43,300 nucleotides of DNA from Prevotella sp. (GCA_017934525.1 JAGBJJ010000063.1:1-43300); one strand, 5' to 3'; shown: positions 1 to 7,697, counted from the first letter of the stretch. Numbers and translations: made by a program. The notes: generated by a model from the letters alone, not told the origin.

Positions 1-449
1 ACGGATGCCAACTGATAGCGGTTGCGTATCTCATACAGGCGACCGTACTTGATGTTGAACTTGCTCATTACCTCTGCCATCGTATAATGGGTTTTGTGAG
101 TAACACCTTCAGGGGCTTTCTCACTGGCTGGTGTCATGCGGCACTTGGCTTTCTCGTTCACATTACCTGTCTCTGGCTTAGCGGGGACATCCTTCTTATT
201 CTTTTTCCTTTTGTTATTATTAAAAGGAAGGGAAGAAGAAGGTAGCACGACATTACAACCTTGCCCTTGGGCGAAGTCTGTAAGTTCTTGCAAGCTTATA
301 CGTGTCATCCGCTTGCCGAGATTGACGGCTTTCAGTTTGCCGGAGGCAATAAGCAATCGCACCATCTTAGTGCTGACACTGATGGCGATGGAGGCATCCT
401 TCACGGACAGAAGGATGTTGGGAATTTGTGAAGTTTGATTCTTGCCCAT
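1..449 (-). CDS. Excisionase-like helix-turn-helix protein, partial
   Basis: This minus-strand reading frame opens with ATG at 449 and stays open to the left edge, so the C-terminus is missing (149 codons seen). The N-terminal part (about residues 12-55) reads LLSVKDASIAIS, then a recognition-helix-like TKMVRLLIASGKL and a GKRMTRIS wing. This is the pattern of excisionase/MerR-type winged helix DNA-binding proteins common on Bacteroidetes integrative elements. A basic Asn/Lys linker follows, then a second possible helix-turn-helix near the edge (TMAEVMSKFNIKYGRLYEIR). The likely role, inferred, is directionality or regulation of a mobile element lying mostly left of the window. A 10-bp repeat array sits just upstream of its start. 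No integrase is visible, so the element assignment rests on family resemblance and position beside a tRNA gene. Confidence 0.6.
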   Translation of the reverse strand, partial: MGKNQTSQIPNILLSVKDASIAISVSTKMVRLLIASGKLKAVNLGKRMTRISLQELTDFAQGQGCNVVLPSSSLPFNNNKRKKNKKDVPAKPETGNVNEKAKCRMTPASEKAPEGVTHKTHYTMAEVMSKFNIKYGRLYEIRNRYQLAS

Positions 450-508
450 ATCGAGTAATTTTGTCAATTTCTGCCGTTTTTCGGGGGATGGTCCCAGACG
501 GAAACCAA

Positions 509-548
509 TTAAGCGGATTTAAGAGGAAATAAGGTGATTTAAGGGAAC
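509..548. repeat. Four tandem 10-bp iteron-like repeats
   Basis: Four consecutive 10-bp units are visible: TTAAGCGGAT, TTAAGAGGAA, ATAAGGTGAT, TTAAGGGAAC (consensus roughly WTAAGNGGAW). A separate exact TTAAGCGGA lies at 645-653. One unit per helical turn suggests cooperative protein binding on one face. They are 60-100 bp upstream of the excisionase-like gene, so an Xis/Int arm site or an autoregulatory operator is the likely meaning (inference). Confidence 0.6.
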
Positions 549-739
549 ACCCTACGAACCCTCTGCTCATCCACCCGAGGTACAATGGCGGTACAAAATT
601 ACTCTAAAAGGGGCAAACGCGCAATAGGCAAAGAATTAAGTTAGTTAAGCGGAGTTAATTGTAAGACAGTGCTTTACACGATTCGATTTAAGGTTTATTT
701 CGTTCTGTTTTGACCTAATTTAATCGGTGAAGAATTCAT
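549..739. other. Non-coding stretch between iterons and tRNA-Phe terminator
   Basis: I see no convincing gene between the excisionase-like start at 449 and the tRNA-Phe gene. The stretch is AT-rich, holds the isolated iteron copy at 645-653, and would contain the junction between a mobile element and the chromosome if one exists. No att duplication can be shown because the other end is outside the window. Confidence 0.4.
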
Positions 740-774
740 AAAAAACGACAAGAACCAACAGCAAGGTTCTTGTC
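740..774 (-). terminator. Rho-independent terminator of tRNA-Phe
   Basis: An inverted repeat (747-756 with 765-774, GACAAGAACC stem, 8-nt loop) is followed on the minus strand by a run of six T. It lies 50 nt downstream of the tRNA-Phe 3' end and is correctly oriented for it. Confidence 0.8.
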
Positions 775-823
775 CGCACAGGCATCAATCTAAAAACGAT
801 TCATGCCCTCAACGATAAGTAAG

Positions 824-896
824 TGGTACCTCCAGGAATCGAACCGGGGACACACGGATTTTCAGTCCGATGCTCTACCAACTGAGCTAAGGCACC
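824..896 (-). tRNA. tRNA-Phe (GAA)
   Basis: A 73-nt cloverleaf is readable on the minus strand: acceptor GGTGCCT pairing with AGGTACC, D-arm with AGCTCAGTTGGTAGAGC, anticodon loop CTGAAAA giving GAA, T-arm with GGTTCGATTCC and discriminator A. CCA is not encoded. Its 3' end faces the excisionase-like gene, the usual geometry for elements that integrate at tRNA 3' ends. Confidence 0.95.
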
Positions 897-919
897 ATCA
901 TCAGTTCTGAATTCTGCTG

Positions 920-951
920 CAAAGATACAACTTTTTTTCGACATTCGTCAA
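920..951 (-). promoter_or_regulatory. Bacteroidetes promoter for tRNA-Phe
   Basis: On the minus strand a -33 TTG (951-949) is separated by 21 bp from the -7 element TATCTTTG (927-920), matching TAnnTTTG. It lies about 24 bp upstream of the tRNA. Confidence 0.8.
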
Positions 952-967
952 CTTTTTCCAAAAAAAT

Positions 968-999
968 TTGCTTAATCCACAAAAAAGCAGTACCTTTGC
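968..999 (+). promoter_or_regulatory. Bacteroidetes promoter for tRNA-Pro
   Basis: TTTG at 968-971, a 20-bp spacer and TACCTTTG at 992-999 fit the Bacteroidetes primary sigma consensus. It is back-to-back with the tRNA-Phe promoter. Confidence 0.8.
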
Positions 1000-1030
1000 A
1001 TCCGCTTACGAGCAACCATGCGAAAGCATT

Positions 1031-1103
1031 CGGGATGTAGCGCAGTTGGTAGCGCACTACGTTCGGGACGTAGGGGTCGGGCGTTCGAGTCGCCTCATCC
1101 CGA
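1031..1103 (+). tRNA. tRNA-Pro (CGG)
   Basis: A 73-nt cloverleaf: acceptor CGGGATG pairs with CATCCCG, the D-arm is present, the anticodon stem CTACG/CGTAG encloses TTCGGGA (anticodon CGG), the T-arm holds GTTCGAGTC, and the discriminator is A. CCA is not encoded. Confidence 0.95.
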
Positions 1104-1104
1104 C

Positions 1105-1136
1105 AAAAAAGGCAGCTTTTCCGCTGCCTTTTTTTG
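1105..1136 (+). terminator. Rho-independent terminator of tRNA-Pro
   Basis: Stem GGCAGC (1111-1116) pairs with GCTGCC (1123-1128) around a 6-nt loop, preceded by an A-run and followed by seven T. It begins immediately after the tRNA. The A-run may let it also work for the convergent Na/Pi transporter gene. Confidence 0.9.
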
Positions 1137-1214
1137 TTAACACTCAGATTCCATCTCCGTCATGACGACGGCAGGCAGACCCCCGAGCCAAAAGTCGCCT
1201 CAGACTGACTCATG

Positions 1215-2957
1215 TCATTTCCCGAACCGAGCCTCAACGACATTGACTACGTAGTCGCCAAGCTGTTCCAGTTCGTTTACCATATCTACGAAGAGGGTGC
1301 CGACAACGTAGTCGTATTCATGGTCGTTCACTGCCCGCGCATTCTCGGTCTTCAAGTGCAGCCGCAGCTCATTGATGCCTTTCTCTATGCGATAGGTCTC
1401 GCGGATGTCGTGGTCGTCTCTGCGGCCGCGCATCACGGTGTTCATCTGTGCGAGGGCCTCGTCGCAAAGAGCCATCAGAGCCTGCAGTTGTTCGTTCTGC
1501 TGCTGAACGAAATGCTTGCCAGACTCCTGTTTGCGATGAAGTGTGCGGGCCAGCTTATAACAGGCATCGCCGATGGACTCCAATTCGCTGATTTCGCGCA
1601 TCATCTGACGTATCTTCTGCTTGGTGTCGTCGCTTAGGTGGCCGTTGCTTACTTTATCCAGATAGCGTGCAATCTCTGCCTCAATATTGTCGGTCAATTC
1701 CTCTTCATGCGCTATCTGGGCATAGCGCTCAGCAAACTGCTTTGCGCCAGTCTCGCCAAACAGCTGGCGCACCATAGCGAACATCTGAGCGACACGCTGC
1801 CCGAAGGCTGCCGTCTCCTTCTGGGCCTGAAGCACCGATATCTCAGGAGTCTGAACTAAGTTAAACTGAATATACTTTAAGCTGAAATCCTCCTTCTTCT
1901 CTTCTTGCTTATCAGGCAGCAACCAGCACACCACACGCTCTATCTGAGGCACAAATCCAAGGAGGATGGCCGTGTTGGTTATGTTGAAGCATGTATGGAA
2001 CATGGCCAGCACCATAGGTACAGAAGCAGTCCCCGCGCTCCCCGCAGTCTTCAATGCTAAGCCCATCGTGTCGCCACCGGGCCCCGAAAGAGGAGCAGCA
2101 ACCTCATAGCCCACCATACGGCATACCATATCGACAAAGGGATAGAACACAATGAGCACCCACACCACACCGAAGACATTGAACAGCAGGTGGGCCAGTG
2201 CGGCGCGGCGGGCCTGTGTGTTAGCACCGAGCGCCACGAGGTTGGCCGTAGCCGTGGTACCTATATTCTCGCCCATCACCAGCGCAATGCCTAAGTAGAT
2301 GGGCAGCACGCCCGTGGAGCAGAGCAGGATGGTGATGGCCATCACCGCTGCCGACGACTGTACGATGCAGGTAATCAGCGTACCGATGCCCAGGAAGGCC
2401 AGGATGGTGAGATGACTCGATGTGTCAAACGAAGCAAAGAACGAAATCACGGCCTCGCTGTGTTCCAGATCCAAGGCTTTGCCAGCGGCACTCAGCATCA
2501 CCAACGACAGGAACATAAAAGCTGTGCCGAACAGGAAGTCGCCCACGAAGCGATGGCGTTTCTTGTAGATGAGCACCATGCCAAGCAGGAAGGCAGGATA
2601 GACTATACTGGTCAGATCGACGCTATAGCCCAGCGACATGATCCATGCCGTCATCGTCGTGCCGATATTGGCACCCATGATAACCGAAATGGCCTGAGCC
2701 AGCGTCAGCAGACCGGCCGAAACGAACGAGACGGTCATCACCGTTGTTGCCGACGATGACTGCACAGCGCACGTGACGAGCATGCCCGTCAGCATACCTG
2801 TCAGGCGGTTGCTCGTCATCCTGGCCAGTATATGTCTCAGCTGCGGGCCGGCCATCTTCTGCAGTGCCTCGCTCATCATCCGCATACCATAAATCAGCAG
2901 GCCTAATGAGCCGAGCAGCTGCATCGCTATCATCACATAACCTTGATTTGTTTCCAT
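1215..2957 (-). CDS. Na+/phosphate cotransporter (NptA/YjbB family) with PhoU-like tail
   Basis: A 580-residue inner-membrane protein predicted to move inorganic phosphate with sodium. The N-terminal two thirds are hydrophobic and carry the duplicated family signature: QSSSATT followed by GANIGTT in the first half, and QSSAAVMA followed by GENIGTT in the second. The last ~220 residues are soluble, charged and helical, like the PhoU-type domain that often ends these proteins. The frame is open further upstream to an ATG at 3005, but a well-formed promoter (-7 at 2982-2975) lies inside that extension. Initiation at 2957 (METNQGYV) is therefore much more likely. It is a single gene with its own promoter, convergent with tRNA-Pro. 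Phosphate efflux rather than uptake is possible for YjbB-like members and cannot be told from sequence. Confidence 0.9.
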   Translation of the reverse strand: METNQGYVMIAMQLLGSLGLLIYGMRMMSEALQKMAGPQLRHILARMTSNRLTGMLTGMLVTCAVQSSSATTVMTVSFVSAGLLTLAQAISVIMGANIGTTMTAWIMSLGYSVDLTSIVYPAFLLGMVLIYKKRHRFVGDFLFGTAFMFLSLVMLSAAGKALDLEHSEAVISFFASFDTSSHLTILAFLGIGTLITCIVQSSAAVMAITILLCSTGVLPIYLGIALVMGENIGTTATANLVALGANTQARRAALAHLLFNVFGVVWVLIVFYPFVDMVCRMVGYEVAAPLSGPGGDTMGLALKTAGSAGTASVPMVLAMFHTCFNITNTAILLGFVPQIERVVCWLLPDKQEEKKEDFSLKYIQFNLVQTPEISVLQAQKETAAFGQRVAQMFAMVRQLFGETGAKQFAERYAQIAHEEELTDNIEAEIARYLDKVSNGHLSDDTKQKIRQMMREISELESIGDACYKLARTLHRKQESGKHFVQQQNEQLQALMALCDEALAQMNTVMRGRRDDHDIRETYRIEKGINELRLHLKTENARAVNDHEYDYVVGTLFVDMVNELEQLGDYVVNVVEARFGK

Positions 2958-2974
2958 ACCTTTGTTTTTTGCCG

Positions 2975-3005
2975 CAAAGGTACGCACAATCAGCCAGTCT
3001 GCCAA
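2975..3005 (-). promoter_or_regulatory. Promoter of Na/Pi cotransporter gene
   Basis: Minus strand TTG (3005-3003), 20-bp spacer, TACCTTTG (2982-2975). The predicted transcript starts only about 10 nt before the ATG at 2957, so the leader is very short. The promoter decides the start codon of the gene. Confidence 0.75.
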
Positions 3006-3060
3006 GAAAAACGTGTTACGTTAGAGTTACAATTCAATCGCCCCCCCCCGCAGAGCAGCC

Positions 3061-3984
3061 TCACTCGTAGCTGACGTAGGGACGCAGGCGGCGGATGGCT
3101 TCATCGGTGAAGTCGTCGAGCAGTGAGAGCTCGTTGAGGTCGCGGATAGGACCCTGCTGCCGGCGGTAGTCGACGATGGCGCGCGCCTGATAGTAATTGA
3201 TGTAGGGATGGCGCTTCAGCTCATCGAGCGAGAGACGGTTGATGTGCAGCTTCGCCACATGCTGGCCGCCAATGTCGAAGTACTGCTTGGCCGATGCCGG
3301 AAAATCGACGATTTCATCGAGCTGATCCACGCTGGCATAGCCGCCCAGGCGACGCCCGTAGTCGGCTATGCGACGGGCAAAATAGCTGCCTATGCCGGGC
3401 ACTTTCTTATATTCCGACGTGTCGAGCGGGTTCAGCCCAACGGTCTCGCCAAGTGCTATCTTCTCCTGATAGGCGCGGTGGGGCAATGAGTCGCCACGGC
3501 GGAAGGACTCGTGGCGCGCCACTGCCGGCTCGTCATCATAAGGCGAAGCCGCCACGAGGGTGGCGGCAGGCTGGTAGTCGGCTGAGATGGTGATGTAGGG
3601 TTCCAGCTCGCGATACTGCTTCACCGTGAGACCATAGAGGCGTGCGAAGTCTTCCTTGCAGCGGTAGATGCCGCCCGCGGCGCGATACTTATAGATGTTG
3701 CGCACCTGCCACGGCTGCAGGCCAAGCCTGAGCAGCTGTGTGCTGTCGGCCGTGTTGGGGTCGAAGCGGAAGAGCTCCACACGACGCCCTTCCACCTGAT
3801 AGTAACGCCGGGCAACCTGCTGCCTGCCGCCATCGGTGTTAAGCGTATCGGCCCCGTCAGCCGACGTTTCTGACTGCCGGCCGGTGAGCCACACCACGCC
3901 GACGGCCACCACCGCCACGACGAGCAGAGCCAACATGCTCTGCCGGTCGGACTTGCGGACGTAGAACAGGTCGCGCAGCGTCAT
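3061..3984 (-). CDS. Helix-hairpin-helix (ComEA-like) membrane-anchored protein
   Basis: A 307-residue protein. The N-terminus is short and basic, followed by one hydrophobic segment (about residues 18-36, ALLVVAVVAVGVVWL), suggesting a membrane anchor with the rest outside the cytoplasm. The remainder holds three helix-hairpin-helix modules, for example around PGIGSYFARRIADYG and INYYQARAIVDYR. Such modules bind DNA without sequence preference, as in ComEA competence proteins, but the role in Bacteroidetes is unproven. I chose ATG 3984 because it overlaps the stop of the upstream symporter gene as ATGA, indicating translational coupling. The frame is open further upstream only as an arginine-rich antisense-like translation inside the symporter gene. 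Confidence 0.8.
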   Translation of the reverse strand: MTLRDLFYVRKSDRQSMLALLVVAVVAVGVVWLTGRQSETSADGADTLNTDGGRQQVARRYYQVEGRRVELFRFDPNTADSTQLLRLGLQPWQVRNIYKYRAAGGIYRCKEDFARLYGLTVKQYRELEPYITISADYQPAATLVAASPYDDEPAVARHESFRRGDSLPHRAYQEKIALGETVGLNPLDTSEYKKVPGIGSYFARRIADYGRRLGGYASVDQLDEIVDFPASAKQYFDIGGQHVAKLHINRLSLDELKRHPYINYYQARAIVDYRRQQGPIRDLNELSLLDDFTDEAIRRLRPYVSYE

Positions 3985-5342
3985 ATCACCCCAAACTGAT
4001 GGAGGAAGATGATGAAGATACCGATGGGACAGACGTAACGCACCAGAAACAGATAGGCACCGAAGAGGCGGGCACTGAGCGTGCCACCATTGGTGAACTC
4101 TTCTCTCACGATGCGACGCGGCACGAACCAACCCATGAGCAGGCAAGTGAGGAAGCCGCCAATGGGCATGAGCAGCTGACTGGTAGCGAAGTCGAACAGA
4201 TCGAACAGGGACATGCCAAAGAACGTGAGCCAGTCGTAATGCCCAAACGACAGCGAACAGAAGATGGCGATGACGGTGCAGATAGCCGTCACGATGAGGG
4301 CCGCGCGCGAGCGGCTCATGCTGAACTCCTCTGTGAGGTACGACGTGCACACCTCATGGAGCGAGATGAGCGACGTGAGGGCTGCCAGGGCCAGCAGGGC
4401 ATAGAACATGACAGCCACTATCGAGCCCAAGGCAGGAAGGAAGCTGAAGGCCTGCTGAAACACGTTGGGCAGCGTGATGAACACCAGCGAGGGCCCGCTG
4501 TCGGGACTGACGCCCACCGAGAAGGCCGCAGGGAAAATCATGAGGCCGGCGAGAATGGCCACAAAGGTGTCGATGAAAGCTATCTGCGTGGCCGACTGAG
4601 TCAGATTGGTTTCGCGCGTGAAATAGCTGGCATAGGTGGTCAGCGCACCCATGCCGAGCGAGAGCGAGAAGAAGGCCTGGCCCAGTGCTGCCAGGAACAT
4701 GCCGCTGCTGACGGCACTCCAGTCGGGCTTCAGCAGGAAGCTGATACCCTTGTCGGCACCTGGCAGCAGGCACGACACCACCACCAGCACGATGAGCAGC
4801 ACGAAGAGGGCGGGCATCATCAGCTTTGAGGCTTTCTCGATGCCTTTCTGCACGCCGCGTACAATGATGAGATGATTTATCAAGAAAAAGAGCACGATGC
4901 AGACCAGCGGCTTCCAGGGATTAGTAGTGAACTCGTCGAAGAAGGTGGTGATATAGCCCACGTCGCCCCGCAGCTGACCGACTGCCGAGGCATAGATGTA
5001 CTCCAGGCACCAGCCTGACACGACAGTGTAATAGCTGCAGATGAGGAATCCCGTAATGACGCCCATGATGCCGATAATCTTCCACGGTCCGCCGCCGGCT
5101 ATCCTATCGTAGGCTCTGACAGCGTTGGCCTGTCCCCGGCGGCCAATGATAAACTCACTGACGATGCAGGGTATGGCCAGCACGACGACAAACAAGATGT
5201 AGATGAAGATGAAGGCGGCACCACCATTTTGACCTGCCAGATAGGGGAAGCGCCAAATGTTGCCCAGCCCTACGGCCGAGCCAGCCGTAGCCAGGATGAT
5301 ACCCAGCTTACTGCCGAAGTTTGCTCTTTCTGCTTGACTCAT
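3981..5342 (-). CDS. SNF-family Na+-dependent symporter
   Basis: A 453-residue polytopic membrane protein of the neurotransmitter:sodium symporter (NSS/SLC6) family, which imports amino acids or similar small molecules with sodium. The family signature is at the N-terminus: GSAVGLGNIWRFPYLAGQNG, the unwound TM1 sodium and substrate site, followed by about a dozen hydrophobic segments. Start 5342 (MSQAERANF) is chosen because family members begin a few residues before this motif, while the longer frame to 5414 would read through the promoter. The gene overlaps the helix-hairpin-helix gene by 4 bp. The substrate cannot be assigned from sequence. Confidence 0.92.
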   Translation of the reverse strand: MSQAERANFGSKLGIILATAGSAVGLGNIWRFPYLAGQNGGAAFIFIYILFVVVLAIPCIVSEFIIGRRGQANAVRAYDRIAGGGPWKIIGIMGVITGFLICSYYTVVSGWCLEYIYASAVGQLRGDVGYITTFFDEFTTNPWKPLVCIVLFFLINHLIIVRGVQKGIEKASKLMMPALFVLLIVLVVVSCLLPGADKGISFLLKPDWSAVSSGMFLAALGQAFFSLSLGMGALTTYASYFTRETNLTQSATQIAFIDTFVAILAGLMIFPAAFSVGVSPDSGPSLVFITLPNVFQQAFSFLPALGSIVAVMFYALLALAALTSLISLHEVCTSYLTEEFSMSRSRAALIVTAICTVIAIFCSLSFGHYDWLTFFGMSLFDLFDFATSQLLMPIGGFLTCLLMGWFVPRRIVREEFTNGGTLSARLFGAYLFLVRYVCPIGIFIIFLHQFGVI

Positions 5343-5366
5343 GGTTTCAATTATTTTAAATAATGC

Positions 5367-5403
5367 TTGCAAAATTATAAAATAATTCTTAACTTTGCGC
5401 CAA
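5367..5403. promoter_or_regulatory. Overlapping divergent promoters (symporter / VanZ-like gene)
   Basis: Plus strand: TTG 5367-5369, 20-bp spacer, TAACTTTG 5390-5397 drives the VanZ-like gene. Minus strand: TAATTTTG at 5377-5370, with a weaker TTG at 5403-5401 (23-bp spacer), drives the symporter gene. The two core promoters share the same bases. Confidence 0.65.
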
Positions 5404-5416
5404 AATAACAACAAAA

Positions 5417-5815
5417 ATGAAAAAAACGGCCCATTTACTCAAACATTACCCCCTGACACTGCTCTGTCTGGCCCTTATCTTCTTTCTTTCATTGCTCATT
5501 GATGTGCCTGAGTCGAAGCTCAACGACGTGACTTACATCGACAAATGGACACATTTCATCATGTATGGCGGCACATGCTCGGTGATGTGGTGGGAGTATC
5601 TGCGCTGCCACGACCGTGTGGAGTGGTGGAAGCTGTGGCTCTATGCCATCATAGGCATGGTGGTGCTGGGAGGTGTGATAGAACTGCTGCAGGCCTACTG
5701 CACCGCCCACCGCTCGGGCGAGTGGCTCGATTTTGTGGCCGACTCGCTGGGCGTGGCCCTGGGAGCCGGTGTAGGGTTGCTTCTGAACAAAAAAATGCGG
5801 AAGAGCGCTAAGTAG
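5417..5815 (+). CDS. VanZ-like family membrane protein
   Basis: A 132-residue protein with about four hydrophobic segments (roughly residues 12-30, 45-60, 76-95, 103-123). The conserved VanZ-type features are present: DKWTHFIMYGG after the first segment, ELLQAY in the third, and a WLDFVADSLGVALG stretch leading into the last. VanZ of enterococci gives low-level teicoplanin resistance, but most homologues, including this one, have no known function. It lies alone on the plus strand and its last 8 bases overlap the 3' end of the convergent CYTH gene. I assign the family, not resistance. Confidence 0.85.
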   Translation: MKKTAHLLKHYPLTLLCLALIFFLSLLIDVPESKLNDVTYIDKWTHFIMYGGTCSVMWWEYLRCHDRVEWWKLWLYAIIGMVVLGGVIELLQAYCTAHRSGEWLDFVADSLGVALGAGVGLLLNKKMRKSAK

Positions 5816-6284
5816 CGTCCTTCCACATTTTGTAGGGATAGAGCCGCAGGTGGGCGTTGTAATAGCGGCGGTCGCCGGTCACCTCACGACCAATGAAATC
5901 AGGCATTTTCACCATTTCGCCGGCTGACGCCAGTTCCACCTCAGCCATCACCAGCCCTTCGTTGTCGCCATAGAACTCGTCAACTTCGAAGGTATGCCCC
6001 TCGTATTCAACCAGAAAGCGCGTCTTGTCGATGAGACCGGGCTCGCAGAGGCGAAACAAGTGGGCGGCCTCGTCGAGCGTGATTTCCTTCTCAAACTCAT
6101 AGCGGCTCAGCCCGCCGTCGGCCGACGGTCCTTTGATGGTGAGGAAGGCCATCTCGTCGCGTCGGCGCACACGCACCGTTCGGCCGTGGCCGCTGCAGAT
6201 GTAGCCTTGGCAGATGCGGTAGCTCTGGTGTGCCTGCTGTTTGAAACTGTCGTTGCGCACCAGGAACTTCCGCTCAATTTCCAT
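5808..6284 (-). CDS. CYTH domain protein (adenylate cyclase / thiamine-triphosphatase superfamily)
   Basis: A 158-residue soluble protein. It begins with the CYTH hallmark EIERK (ExExK) and continues with basic and acidic strands typical of the triphosphate tunnel: RTVRVRR, LTIKG, RYEFEKEI, FEVDEF, LVMAEVEL. Bacterial short CYTH proteins usually hydrolyse inorganic triphosphate or related triphosphates with a divalent metal; cyclase activity is rarer. Start 6284 (MEIERKF) fits the family length. In-frame ATGs at 6293 and 6299 are also possible, the latter 1 nt after the stop of the upstream 50-residue gene. It is probably cotranscribed with that small membrane protein. The 3' end overlaps the convergent VanZ-like gene. 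Confidence 0.85.
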   Translation of the reverse strand: MEIERKFLVRNDSFKQQAHQSYRICQGYICSGHGRTVRVRRRDEMAFLTIKGPSADGGLSRYEFEKEITLDEAAHLFRLCEPGLIDKTRFLVEYEGHTFEVDEFYGDNEGLVMAEVELASAGEMVKMPDFIGREVTGDRRYYNAHLRLYPYKMWKDAT

Positions 6285-6300
6285 TCCGCTCATAGCCATG

Positions 6301-6453
6301 CTATGACATGGTGGATACGATGAAGATGAGGTAGGCCACGGCCAGTAGCACCAGTATGGCAAAAATCCAGTTCACCACTTTGCGCCCCTGCTCTTCTTGT
6401 TTCTTCTCGTAAGCTTTCTGCTTAGCGTTCAAATGTTTTTCTTTCTTGCTCAT
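6301..6453 (-). CDS. Small single-pass membrane protein (50 aa), unknown function
   Basis: A 50-residue frame: a highly charged, lysine- and glutamate-rich N-terminal half (MSKKEKHLNAKQKAYEKKQE) and then one strongly hydrophobic helix (about residues 28-47, NWIFAILVLLAVAYLIF). It ends a single base before the earliest possible CYTH start, so the two are probably one transcript. The clean soluble/TM layout and tight spacing support a real gene. I recognise no family. Confidence 0.65.
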   Translation of the reverse strand: MSKKEKHLNAKQKAYEKKQEEQGRKVVNWIFAILVLLAVAYLIFIVSTMS

Positions 6454-6492
6454 AGTGAAAATTATGATTTATAAATTATATATTATGAATTG

Positions 6493-6533
6493 TCGCTTCG
6501 CGATGGGGTATGAGGTAATAACAGGCTCATACC
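6493..6533. repeat. Two small hairpins downstream of prfB
   Basis: TCGC/GCGA at 6493-6503 and an 8-bp stem GGTATGAG (6507-6514) with CTCATACC (6526-6533). They lie 40 bp past the prfB stop. There is no T-run on either side, so they are not typical terminators; processing or mRNA 3'-end stabilisation is possible. Confidence 0.4.
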
Positions 6534-6575
6534 AGTCGTCATTCAAGTAGTCTTTTCATCAGCTTCAACCAATAA

Positions 6576-7697
6576 TCACTCCTCACTCGCAGAGGAGAAC
6601 TCCATCAGATAGGCTTTGATGAAGCCGTCGATCTTGCCGTTCATTACGGCGTCGACGTCGCTGGTCTGATAGTTGGTGCGATGATCTTTCACGCGCTTAT
6701 CGTCGAAGACGTAGGATCGTATCTGCGAGCCCCACTCAATCTTCTTCTTGCCGGCCTCTATCTTAGCCTGCGCCTCTAAGCGTTTCTTCATGGCACGGTC
6801 GTAGAGCTGGCTCTTCAGCAACTTCATGGCACGCTCTTTGTTCTTGGGCTGGTCGCGCGTCTCGGTATTTTCGATGAGGATTTCCTCTTCCTCGCCCGTG
6901 TCGGGGTCGGTGTACCAGTAGCGCAGGCGCACGCCCGACTCCACCTTGTTCACGTTCTGTCCGCCGGCACCGCTGGAGCGGAAAGTGTCCCACGACAGTT
7001 TGGCCGGGTCAACGTAGACCTCGATAGTGTCGTCGACGAGCGGTGTGACGAAGACCGACGCAAACGACGTCATGCGTTTGCCCTGCGCGTTGTAGGGCGA
7101 GACGCGCACCAGCCGGTGCACGCCGTTCTCGCTTTTCAGGTAGCCGTAGGCATACTCGCCGCCTTCAATCTGCATAGTGACGCTCTTGATGCCGGCGTCG
7201 TCGCCCTCCAGGATGTTGGAGATGGTGACCTTATAGCCATGCGCCTCGGCCCAGCGCATATACATACGCATGAGCATCTGCGCCCAGTCTTGCGCCTCGG
7301 TGCCGCCGGCGCCGCTGTTTATCTTCATCACGCAGTCCATAGGATCCTCCTTCTGTCGCAGCATGTTCATCAGCTCCAGCTGCTCGATGGCCTGCAGAGC
7401 CTGCCCGTAGTCGCGGTCTACCTCATCCTCGGTGACCATCTCGTCCTTGAAGAAGTCGAAGGCCAGCTGCAGCTCGTCGGCCTTCAGCCTGACGTCATTG
7501 TAGCCGTCAATCCATCGTTTGATGCTTTTCACCTTCTTCATCTGCTCCTCAGCCCGTTTGGGATCTTCCCAGAAGTCGGGAGCCTGTGTGCGGAGATCCT
7601 CTTCCTCCCACTCCATTTGCTTCTCGTCAATGCGCAGGTAATGTTTCAGTTTGTCGGCGCGATCGAGTATATCCTTCAGTTGTTCTTGGGTAATCAT
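6576..7697 (-). CDS. prfB: Peptide chain release factor 2
   Basis: A 373-residue class I release factor that recognises UGA/UAA and triggers peptidyl-tRNA hydrolysis. The catalytic GGQ is at residues 245-247 in SSGAGGQNVNKVES. The codon-recognition tripeptide is SPY (200-202) where E. coli RF2 has SPF, within GVHRLVRVSPYNAQGKR. Many bacteria carry a programmed +1 frameshift (CTT TGA C) around codon 25. Here the aligned position reads CTG CGC ATT GAC (Leu21-Arg22-Ile-Asp) in one continuous frame, so that autoregulation is absent. The start at 7697 gives the normal N-terminus. The gene follows the degenerate IVS-type element at 7722-8035. Confidence 0.97.
   Translation of the reverse strand: MITQEQLKDILDRADKLKHYLRIDEKQMEWEEEDLRTQAPDFWEDPKRAEEQMKKVKSIKRWIDGYNDVRLKADELQLAFDFFKDEMVTEDEVDRDYGQALQAIEQLELMNMLRQKEDPMDCVMKINSGAGGTEAQDWAQMLMRMYMRWAEAHGYKVTISNILEGDDAGIKSVTMQIEGGEYAYGYLKSENGVHRLVRVSPYNAQGKRMTSFASVFVTPLVDDTIEVYVDPAKLSWDTFRSSGAGGQNVNKVESGVRLRYWYTDPDTGEEEEILIENTETRDQPKNKERAMKLLKSQLYDRAMKKRLEAQAKIEAGKKKIEWGSQIRSYVFDDKRVKDHRTNYQTSDVDAVMNGKIDGFIKAYLMEFSSASEE

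Noticed and set aside
136-438. A 100-codon plus-strand frame with a hydrophobic start
   Set aside because: The Phe/Leu run is the reverse of the Asn/Lys linker in the excisionase-like gene, which has a recognisable DNA-binding pattern on the other strand.
3061-3984. The helix-hairpin-helix gene as proof of a competence system
   Set aside because: No comEC or other uptake genes are adjacent, and such proteins are common in non-competent relatives.
5417-5815. VanZ-like protein as a glycopeptide resistance determinant
   Set aside because: No vanH/A/X or regulator genes nearby; VanZ-domain proteins are widespread in Bacteroidetes without that role.
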